From the NCBI GenBank assembly GCA_963681505.1, contig OY811972.1, positions 7,500,342 through 7,564,341 of the forward strand: a DNA stretch of 64,000 nt, given 5' to 3'. This DNA comes from Eunapius fragilis (taxonomy: Eukaryota > Porifera > Demospongiae > Spongillida > Spongillidae). The notes beneath the pieces were generated by a model, which was given only the letters and a program-made list of their open reading frames with translations, had not been told where the DNA came from and ran no database searches. Both the position numbers and the translations under genes were made by a program. Position 1 is the first letter of the stretch. Every line of letters starts with the position of its first letter. Shown here piece by piece: positions 56,007-64,000 of this stretch.

Positions 56007-56528
56007 CAGTAGGAGACACGAAAAAGGTTACGTTCCGTTTACATAAAACGATCGTTGCGCGGTGTTGATTACAGCCTGTTATACGAAGTACAAATTGCGT
56101 CTGTAAGGTGTGTTGATGGGTGTTGATTGCGTACACGCATTACATCGTTTGCACTACCTGGCTGCACGCTACCGTTGCATTTGTGCGCCACGTTCTTCGT
56201 GAGTTGCTTTAGCTGTCGCGATGCGTTCTAAAGTCTTCAGAAAAAGAAAGTCTCTCCAAATCGAACGGCAACCAATCTAACAACGTTGTGATGGTTTATT
56301 TCCTCTGCGCTTGATTCCAGAAGCATAACGCGCGTACGTAAGCGTAGATACGATGCGCACAATTGAAACGATACATACAGACATAAAACGGATTCATACA
56401 CGATAATTGATACCGTACCTGCGCTCGAACGTGTTAACTCCGTGTATACCAGCGTAGTTCGAAACTATACAATCGTACATATGGCGTGCTAACAATACGG
56501 AACGTAACCTTTTTCGTGTCCCATACTG
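56007..56528. mobile_element. TA-flanked MITE, 522 bp, inverted partner
   Basis: It starts CAGTAGGAGACACGAAAAAG and ends CTTTTTCGTGTCCCATACTG, with TA on both sides, and is the reverse complement of 55483-55961 over nearly all its length (for example CAACGTTGTGATGGTTTATT). Its right border is 26 bp from the HACL1 exon at 56554. Confidence 0.85.
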
Positions 56529-56553
56529 TATACAAAATACAAATATTAGTTAC

Positions 56554-56594
56554 CTTCCAGTCATATATCCAATAGCTGAAGCCGCATAGCTAGC
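56554..56594 (-). CDS. HACL1: 2-hydroxyacyl-CoA lyase 1, internal exon (first seen in the window)
   Basis: This 41-bp exon is on the minus strand, with a TTTCAG acceptor and a GTAACT donor. It reads ASYAASAIGYMTG and leaves AG to be completed to AGG (Arg) by the exon at 48998. HACL1 has AACYAASAIGYLTSRP at this point, just after the conserved NEQ region that includes the cofactor-activating Glu. Short exons are easy to misassign, but the in-phase join with the next exon gives the family's continuous motif. The preceding exon, ending in a MRNEQ-like sequence, was not found between here and 64000. Confidence 0.82.
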
Positions 56595-57548
56595 CTGAAA
56601 CAAAGTATTGGATACATGCATTAGAACAATCACTGAATACAACAAAAAATACTACAGCAAAAAGCACGTGTGACTTATTATCTCATTGTGTTGAGAAAAA
56701 AGAATCTGTTTTAATACAAACCACTACATTGTTATAAATGTACCAACACAGTGTTTAAGTATATGCATACATACGCATACATACACATATATGTATACAT
56801 AGGCAACCTTTTATTATGAATGTATGCAGTTCCTATGTTCCAAGATGGTCCACCAGACAAAAAAATTTTACTAAGGGCAAACCTTATCCAGTGGTAACCG
56901 CTGGACAAATACTGCACAAAATACAAGGTAATTGCAATAAAATACAGGGTAGCATCAGAATTGTAAGCCACTCACACACACCGATGTTGGTGCCCTTACA
57001 TATTTAAAAAAAGACAGTTAGTTTTGTAAGCATAAATACTTTTTATATACAATAACTGGTTCGTTTCTCCTAACATGTAAACGAAACTATGGTTTTATCC
57101 AATTATTATACTAAACAGTCGCCATCCCGTTGGTACGCCATATCTGTTCAACACTGTATGACGTTGTTGCGAAATGCAACAAAGGTGGCTTTTCCATTGG
57201 ACACAGCTAAAACAAATACATTTGTGCACTATTTGTCTTTAAACACCCTGGAAAGTGGCAGCTATATGAACATTGTATTTGGATAGGAAGGCCTTTATTC
57301 CTACATCTGTACATGGCAGTTAGTTCAACTGACAGATTTATGGGCACATGCATGAGGGGAAAAGATACATTTGAAGCATGCAATGTCAGAACCAAGTATA
57401 TAAATGCTGTTATTAGGTTTTAATGAGAAATAACTACCCGCCTCCTTAGAAGTCTAATGGTAGGCATTGAAACGTTTACTTTTTTGGAGGTAGGAGTATT
57501 CACAACATCTGGAGACAACTACCTATGGACTAAATTATGAAAGGAGTA

Positions 57549-57571
57549 CCCCCCCCCCCCCCCCCCCCCCC
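57549..57571 (+). repeat. Poly-C tract of 23 bases
   Basis: An uninterrupted C run, with a minor purine-rich context on the other strand. Length may vary. Confidence 0.95.
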
Positions 57572-58060
57572 ATCTCCACTTCTTCCAAAGAAAAAAATCT
57601 TGAGCCAGTAAGGTTCATTAAAAATGAAATCCAGTACATTGCACACCAATCACTGCTCTTCTCTAATTGCCAGATTGTAAGAGAATCAGTAATACATACA
57701 TGGGAGACACTGACTTCTATCAATTGAACCCGCTAGTGTTGCGCAGTGATAGCAGCACCAGATCAATTCAATATATGTAGCTTTGTTCACATTATTACTT
57801 TACAAGAACCAAAATAGTAACTAGAACGTTAAGTGTGGGCCGTAAACACAGACTCCACACAGCTGAGGATGGTACATCCTAAATTAGGCCTACTGATGAC
57901 AAACTTGTCTTTACGAGGAAGCCAGAGCTTTGGATAGGCAAAAGGCATTATTAATGGTGAAAGGTAGACGATCTAAAGATGCTGCAGTTGGAGGATGGAA
58001 AAGGGAATCAGCAAGAGATGGAGATAAGATGACAGAAGGTACTTAACTGGCCACAGTACT

Positions 58061-58246
58061 GATGACTACATCGACAATAACGTGATAAATAGACTGAGAG
58101 GGGATGAGCTGGATGCTACTGAGATAAAAGAAGCACGCAATGAAGATGGTTTAGATGGGGAGGAATCACAGCTTCCTGACGACTTCGTTAACTGCTTTAA
58201 TGTAACAACAAAAACCATGGGCTGTGGTCGTAATGATAGCGTCTAA
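58061..58246 (+). CDS. Unidentified 62-codon coding-like stretch
   Basis: An open frame without a Met start runs from just after two stop codons to TAA, reading DDYIDNNVINRLRGDELDAT, then acidic EEARNEDGLDGEE-like and QLPDDFVNCFNVTTKTMGCG. It is acidic and looks like the C-terminus of a protein, with a possible CACAG acceptor at about 58052-58056. I recognise no family, and no other exon of it was found. Confidence 0.2.
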   Translation, partial: DDYIDNNVINRLRGDELDATEIKEARNEDGLDGEESQLPDDFVNCFNVTTKTMGCGRNDSV

Positions 58247-60314
58247 ATTTAAAAACCTGTCATATTGACCATGTATGCTCATAAGCACCAGCAATTGTCA
58301 ATTGTACTACTGAAACTGTTAAATGAAAAATTTTATCGTCAACATTTTAAAAGATATGAATTTGTATTTGTTATTATGCAATACGTTATTCATAGTTATA
58401 TAAGTATACACAATTATACAGCATTAAGATAATTATTAATTTTTAAAAGGTCACAAATAACTAATTATTATTATTATACTTATATGAATTGAGAAAACAT
58501 TTTTCATACAATACATAAGTATACAGCAGTAGGTTAATTAAATGGTCATTATTCGTACTTTTAACTTTATTCATACAGTAAACGTGGCACATATGATCGT
58601 TCATCAAATTTTCAAGCCTAAATTGTGATTTAAGTTATACACAATAAATACTCCCATTTTACACGTGTTCAACGCTTATGCGTACACGCTATATATACTT
58701 GTGTATTAAAACTGATGTATTCGTCCGTTACACATGAGTTATACGCATATGTGTACTCGCCACAATTACATATGTAGTATACACACAGGGTACGAGTATT
58801 GTACACTTTAGTGTATATCCCTTGTTTCTTCGTTGCATAACGGAGCTTTTTCATTTGATTTACATTTGTTATACAAGCTAATGTAATTTGACACAGATTA
58901 CGCATGTTGTACACGCGTATAACGTGTGCTATGTTACCTGTATTAATGAATGGTTTTTTAGTTCATTTACGCTTGATGCAAAGTAAATTTAGTATCGCAC
59001 GTGTTATGCACTGCCGCATATATTGTGGGCTACTTTAGGCCAGTTGAGACTGTACTTTAGTTTCCCATCCACCCATCCTCAAAAACATGACGCGGAATGG
59101 AGTGATTTTTTAAATCGTGTTATTTTGAAATCATTAATCTCGATGCCCAGCTCTTACATCATGCAGGGCACCGAAAAAAGAACCGTTCTGGATGCTTCGA
59201 AACGTTTCTGCTCAATCAAAACGGTCGCCAATAAAATTGCAGAGATACTATCTCTAACAATAGCCAAAATGGTAAAGATTTTAAAAAGCAGACAATTTTA
59301 TTGAGGTAAACTTAGTAATATACAATAGTATGGCCTTATAAGGCAATAGCTCAAGTGTTAGGCGGTTGGCTGTTTAGCATGCAGGTGAGGACAGGAAACT
59401 GAAGTTTAGGTTTGAATTGGCTTTCGTTGTGTGACATGGCATTCTTTTAGTCCGTGCATTGTTCAATACGCACATACGCTTTTATCTTTTTCTATGTGAA
59501 CATCTGAAGTTAATTTTTTGCTAAACTTTTAAAATCACTAAGCATCATAAATATTAATGTTCGTATTATCATTGCCTGGTCATGACATTAGTGCGCATGA
59601 TATAAATAACAAATCACATCAATTTATACACATGTACATGAAATATCTTCAATTCAGTTTTTAAACAGTGTGCTTTATTAATGGGCACACGACACAAACA
59701 CAATCTTCTCCATAATCAAACAGAATGAGCTGATTGTTGGAACAGCACATCTACTTGCTATTCGACTTACAGGTATAAATGACGCTGGACCCTCTGTATC
59801 ATGCAAAGTTGGCACAACTCTAACTGGATAAGGGGCGTTACTTTCCTAGGATGCTTTCCATACCAGGCAACTTTAGCAAACAAATGATCAGTTATAATAT
59901 CAGTGCTGAGTTGGTCCTAAACATGAATGCGATGTGCATGTTTCAAGAAACACTGTACAATTCCAATTTTATTTTGATACACCAGTTTGAATGCTAACTT
60001 GTCTGTTGAATCATACCAGGATGCGATTACCACTGTAGAACATTGAGACTTGGATTTTGCTGGACAAAAAATGTTCTCCAAGTACATCAATATCACTGAA
60101 AACCAAATGCCGGAGAGAAACTGACTCTGATCGATTCATGATGGGATATAGAATGTGTTACACATAAGACAAAGCAGTCAATTCCGTGTCATTTAAACAT
60201 CTTTTATAATACTTAGAACGAATATTTTATGATGATTGGATGAAAACTCAGAGTTAATTTTAATACCATGAATGTTTTTGGCATACATTTCTTGCTGGTA
60301 AACATCTCCCATTG

Positions 60315-60442
60315 TTGATTGCAGGGGATGCAACATGACATTCTGAAGCCATGTATGATTGAATGAAATCATGAAGGGGACCCATTGTTGATTGCAGGGG
60401 AAATTCTGAAGTCATGCATGATTGAATGAAATCATGAAGGGG
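60315..60442. repeat. Imperfect tandem duplication
   Basis: TTGTTGATTGCAGGGG... and TGATTGAATGAAATCATGAAGGGGAC occur twice in direct order, at about 60315-60382 and 60384-60442. The first unit has a 12-bp insertion. Confidence 0.85.
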
Positions 60443-60708
60443 ACAACTGAGTGGTGAGGAATTTGCTAACGAAAGTATATTCTAGTATGATGTAAATTTC
60501 CTCATCTGCATCTCCGGACTCATCCAATTGTTGATGAAAGATCCCATTACACCAATGTAATGAGTTCACTATATTTGTATGGAATTCTTCCCAATTCCCA
60601 TTGGAACTAGCATACTATCAATCTTGGTTGTATAACTTCAAACTCAGAATTTCCTAGGAGTCCTGAATCCTTCCTTATGGTCACAACATGATTTGCAGTT
60701 CCTAGATA

Positions 60709-61496
60709 CAGTAGCGGTCAAAAAAAGCATTACGTTTCATTTTCGTAGAACGATCGTAGCACGACTGAACAGAATCGGTCGAACATCGTTCGAACATCGT
60801 TTTACAAAACGTCGTTTGTACAGTTTTGTAGATTTTATAAATGATTGATGCAGTTTTACTAATCGCCACTGTTTTTATATAATCAGTACGTGGGCGCACG
60901 TGTTTAGAGAATGGTGTATAGTGAGTACACGAAGCTGCGAATACTGTTCTACCATTTCAAGGGTTTGAAAGCTCCAACTATCGCTCGATATCTTCAAGCG
61001 GAGAATATTTATTGTGCGCGACAGAACATAGCGATCTTCATACAGGTAAGGAAGTACCGTCAAACCAAATCAATATGTCGACGATCGGGATCGGGTAGAC
61101 CCTCAAAACTCACTGCTGAAGTAAAGGCAATAGTGGAAGAAGAGACGAGAAAGGATGATAAAACGACTGCGCACCAGTTGCACCAATTGCTTTTGTCACG
61201 CGGGTACGTGGGTACAGAATTAGCCTCCGCACCATTTTAAGCTTCAGGACCTCCCTTGGATGGACGCTTCGTGGAAGTGTGTATTGCCAATACTTACTCC
61301 TAAGCGTCATCGTTCACACGTATCGTTGGTCCGTAAAAATCAACGATGCACAATAATGCACGCACATCGTTAACGAAAAAGGGTCAAGATCGGCTTCGTA
61401 TCGACTTCGTTCTGACTTCGTTTTTTAAAACCATACGCTACTGTAAAACGATCGTTCTACGAAAACGAAACGTAATGCCTTTTTTGACCGCTACTG
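60709..61496 (+). mobile_element. Tc1 element, 788 bp, internally deleted
   Basis: The 50-bp inverted ends CAGTAGCGGTCAAAAAAAGC and their mirror at 61496 (GACCGCTACTG) extend through a TCGTAGAACGATCG motif and are flanked by TA. The ends are still similar at most positions, but the element is about half the usual Tc1 length of roughly 1.6 kb. Confidence 0.88.
60911..61240 (+). pseudogene. Tc1-type transposase, DNA-binding part only
   Basis: The 109-codon frame begins MVYSEYTKLRILFYHFKGLK and continues with a helix-turn-helix (APTIARYLQAENIY). SGSGRPSKLT follows, the GRPRK-like linker of Tc1, then EETRKDDKTTAHQLHQLLLS as the second helix-turn-helix. This is the bipartite paired-like domain that binds the inverted repeats. 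The frame ends after RGYVGTELASAPF. The DDE catalytic core is deleted; the remaining 60 or so codons downstream show no DDE motif. The usual protein is about 340 residues. It could at most bind termini. Confidence 0.82.
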
Positions 61497-61896
61497 TACT
61501 TGCTATGCATAGCAACTATCAAATGCTGCCATTAATGTTAAAGTACGGACGACGTAAAAGTTCACTGTATCTTACACAATTCTTTTTGTTACTTGCTCCA
61601 ACCATGTAGGAGTCCTTGCAGATTGAATGTCCTTCATAGCATGTATATGTTGTTCCATGCTTCTTTTGGCCTAAGCTTCTCTATAAGAGCCTGAATAGTC
61701 TAGCTTATCACCAAATGAAAGACAGAAATTCTTTAACACCAGTTCCGTGAGAATAGAATGATTTTGAGGGTTATTTTGTCGAACCTGTATTATAGAAAAT
61801 TAGTCAAAAACGGTTTATCCTGCACAAAAGCGTTTGAAACTAGTAGTCCAACTACCTGCGTGAGGTTTAGCGCCATTTGCAGCATCTTATCTATTT

Positions 61897-62764
61897 TTAG
61901 TCGTAAGATGCATGCGTTTTAGTTAAACGGTTAAAAGCTTCACCGACAGAGGTACACTTTTTAAAATAGCCTTTTCGAGCGCCAAAAACAGTCTTAAAAT
62001 GCTTAACCGTGTATGATGTGTAGCATTCATGCACGTTTTGACTGTTTACTTCTGTGCCAGCATAGCAGGAGCAACGAGTATATTCAGCATCCTGTGGTGA
62101 CCGAGTCCCCAGACCGCTAATTTGTCCGCGCGTAATTTTTTTTCCCATGTAGCTAACACATCAATTGTACACTCATTACTGATCACAAACAGCTGCTTCA
62201 TGTGGTCTATTACACGCCTGAGGAGCTCTGGCTTATTTCCTGTTTTTGTGATGTGGTGGTGGTCCAATTCTTCCTTCTTCCAACTAGAGAGATCTTTTTT
62301 TACATCTATATGCTCATAGCCCACCCTTGCCTTCTTCTGCCTTCCTATTCACAGCTCCCTCCATCACCTTGAGGTCTTGCATGCTTATAACCAGCTTTCA
62401 GAGGCTCAGATTTCCTACCAATTCTCTGGTACACACCTCTGATTTTGCCTACCAGTGGAAGCTCACTGAGTCTGATTACTTTCTGCAACTGCAGCTCATC
62501 TAGCCTAGCAAAATTGCCATCAGGAGCGATCTTCTCTTTTCCCTGACCCTTACTCTCGCCAACCTTCCAACAAGTATGTAAGATGCCATTAACCTTTGAG
62601 GTCAGCTCTGGTTGCATGGTCTTTTTAGTATGTGCCCAACCAGCAAAGAAATTTTGCTCAATGGTTGTACAGAGTACCTGGTTACCAAACAAGTTTGATG
62701 ATCTGCAAATAGCACCATTCACCCAAAAATCCATCCTAGTCAAAAGTCCATTGGCATGTTGCAT
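61897..62764 (-). CDS. Unrecognised minus-strand frames with a SAP-like motif
   Basis: The frame 62764-62345 (139 codons) contains GWAHTKKTMQPELTSKVNGI and KIRGVYQRIGRKSEPLKAGY. The next frame, 62324-62046, has SSWKKEELDHHHITKTGNKP, then ELLRRVIDHMKQ, which has the helix-turn-helix spacing of a SAP DNA-binding domain. A third frame, 62148-61897, overlaps it with CSCYAG and TVKHFKTVFGARKGYFKKC. A single gene would need introns or frameshifts. I do not recognise a family; a transposon-derived protein is likely. Whether it is expressed cannot be told here. Confidence 0.35.
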
Positions 62765-64000
62765 TGCAATGCTGAGGACATCTAGGCATCAATGCCCCAC
62801 AACAAGTGTGCTTCTCCAGCAGCTTTTTTGAATTGAAATGGTACAGGCACTCGGATAAACTTCCTTTAACCCTATAACGGTCAAATTAAAATCTACGTAT
62901 TGTGACCTTCCAGCCAAATTATTTTATTAGAGTTTTGACGTGCGCGGCAATCACTTTGGAACTCGCATATTCATTAGTGTACTGACTGAAATTCACCGTG
63001 GATGTCTTAAAGTATGTTTTAGCAATGTATTTCCATGAATTGATCGCTGTGACCCGTTTTCTAAATTTCTAAATTACCAATTTGTAGTACGAAATGTATC
63101 TTTCACGTGCACTACCAAGTAGCAGTTGGACTACAAAAAAGTTCTTCGTAGTGCTTTTCAACCTGTTCCCTATCCTTTTTGTGTAGAATTACACCGTCTA
63201 ATGTGCATTTTGGTTTGTTATGATATGGTTGTCGTAATGTTCTAGCGATTGTGATTGTAGCCCACCCGATGAATGAATGATTACTTGGGTTTGTATAGGC
63301 TTTATTTGTCAGTGTGAGACTTTTCACTATATCAAAGGTGCTTGCGTTGTCTAAGTTGATCGTAGATGCTGTTTTGTGACGTTTTGTTGTCTTTGCTTAG
63401 GTCATCGCTGCGGTTTGCCAATGTATTGGTGCTCAAACACAGACAGTATGACCAAACCGTACATGTATGTTTTGTATGCTTAGATTAAAATGTCATGTAC
63501 CGTTTGTGCATTTAGAATTTGTTATCCATGTAGTGCTGTAAGAACCAGTCGTAAGTATTAGTTAGTACTTGTGATTCAACTTGTCAGAAAAGACATTAGT
63601 GCCATTGATTCTTTAGGTGCAACTTAAAGTTGTTTGGAAAAGGGAATGTTCTTTCTGCTGAATGGCATTGAAGACATATGTGTAAATGAATGAGATATAC
63701 ATGGGAACAGGCTATGAAACTGGTTATGTAGTGAAATATTATGTGCATGATGTTTACTGATCATGGTATATTAGAAAACAGTCCGTATCATCTTTACCAG
63801 TGTGGCATAAATGTACTTTGCACTCGTAACAAAACTACGTTGTTTCTTTCCTTCTACCCAGGGTTAGGCATTTATCGCACCTTGCTGCTTTCCCTTGACC
63901 TTCTTTTTGGGGGAAGTGAACCTCAGCAACTTGCATTGGCTGCAACAATATGCGCCCAGGTCATTTCCTTGAGTTGTAGGTCCCGATGAGGCTTTCGGGC

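Larger units (their letters stand above)
49079..56553 (-). other. HACL1 intron (7.5 kb)
   Basis: Most of it is one gypsy pseudogene and its nested insertions (49946-54597), followed by a hAT tail and two MITEs. The 49340-49940 and 54870-55480 stretches hold only repeat traces (including the repeats at 49253-49335 and 49515-49600) and no gene. Confidence 0.7.
56595..64000 (-). other. Upstream HACL1 intron, or 5' region, mostly repeats
   Basis: It contains a poly-C tract, an unexplained open frame (58061-58246), a tandem duplication (60315-60442), a Tc1 element (60709-61496) and unrecognised minus-strand frames (61897-62764). Other stretches, including 58300-60300 and 62830-64000, gave nothing supported; frames at 59023-59304, 63112-63327 and 63741-63989 match no family known to me. 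Confidence 0.55.

Noticed and set aside
57061-57085. Minus-strand VRRNEP resembling the HACL1 MRNEQ motif upstream of the first exon
   Set aside because: No GT donor follows in the right place and the neighbouring residues do not fit the family.
59023-59304. 93-codon plus-strand frame MWATLGQLRLYF onward
   Set aside because: Codon content looks ordinary but nothing recognisable was found and no splicing context supports it.
1-64000. tRNA, rRNA, CRISPR arrays or prokaryotic operons
   Set aside because: No cloverleaf, conserved rRNA stretch, spaced identical direct repeats or operon-like gene runs were seen in reading either strand.

Overview
The window is animal nuclear DNA: AT-rich, intron-dominated and heavily loaded with decayed transposable elements. 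Marine-invertebrate-like repeats (TACATGTA runs, Tc1/mariner-type, piggyBac, Ty3/gypsy and BEL/Pao elements) suggest a non-vertebrate metazoan such as a sponge, cnidarian or mollusc. I cannot fix the species from sequence alone.

The main host gene is on the minus strand and spans almost the whole window. Eight short exons (56594-56554, 49078-48998, 40026-39954, 14419-14342, 12989-12895, 10363-10251, 8893-8758, 2516-2411) join in phase at GT/AG borders into 723 bp (241 codons). They read as the middle of 2-hydroxyacyl-CoA lyase 1 (HACL1), a thiamine-diphosphate enzyme of peroxisomal alpha-oxidation. Its first and last exons were not found and are probably outside the window. Almost everything else is intron content; the largest intron, 14420-39953, is about 25.5 kb.

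Layout by coordinate. 1-2.4 kb: a TA-flanked DNA transposon and a foldback element. 2.4-14.4 kb: five HACL1 exons with MITEs and foldbacks between them. 14.4-40 kb: a piggyBac-like N-terminal fragment, a deleted Ty3/gypsy element with LTRs (17.9-20.8 kb), a small LTR element with perfect 69-bp LTRs and an internal 23-bp tandem array (21.1-22.3 kb), a BEL/Pao integrase fragment, a second gypsy element with a protease-integrase deletion fusion (23.5-26.1 kb), a third integrase fragment, a GT-rich minisatellite, two piggyBac transposase pseudogenes (27.1-29.2 and 30.2-31.8 kb), a Tc1-like element, a 1.8-kb hairpin and a further piggyBac 5' end. 40-49 kb: another piggyBac-like pseudogene carrying a MITE, a TTAA MITE and a 0.75-kb hairpin. 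49-56.5 kb: a third gypsy pseudogene split by a DNA transposon that is itself split by a TTAA MITE, then a hAT tail and two inverted MITEs. 56.6-64 kb: a short Tc1 element keeping only the DNA-binding half of its transposase, and unrecognised minus-strand ORFs.

No rRNA, tRNA, CRISPR or prokaryotic operon was seen. The most informative signals are the cryptic eight-exon gene, the nested insertions with readable target-site duplications, and the miniature LTR element.
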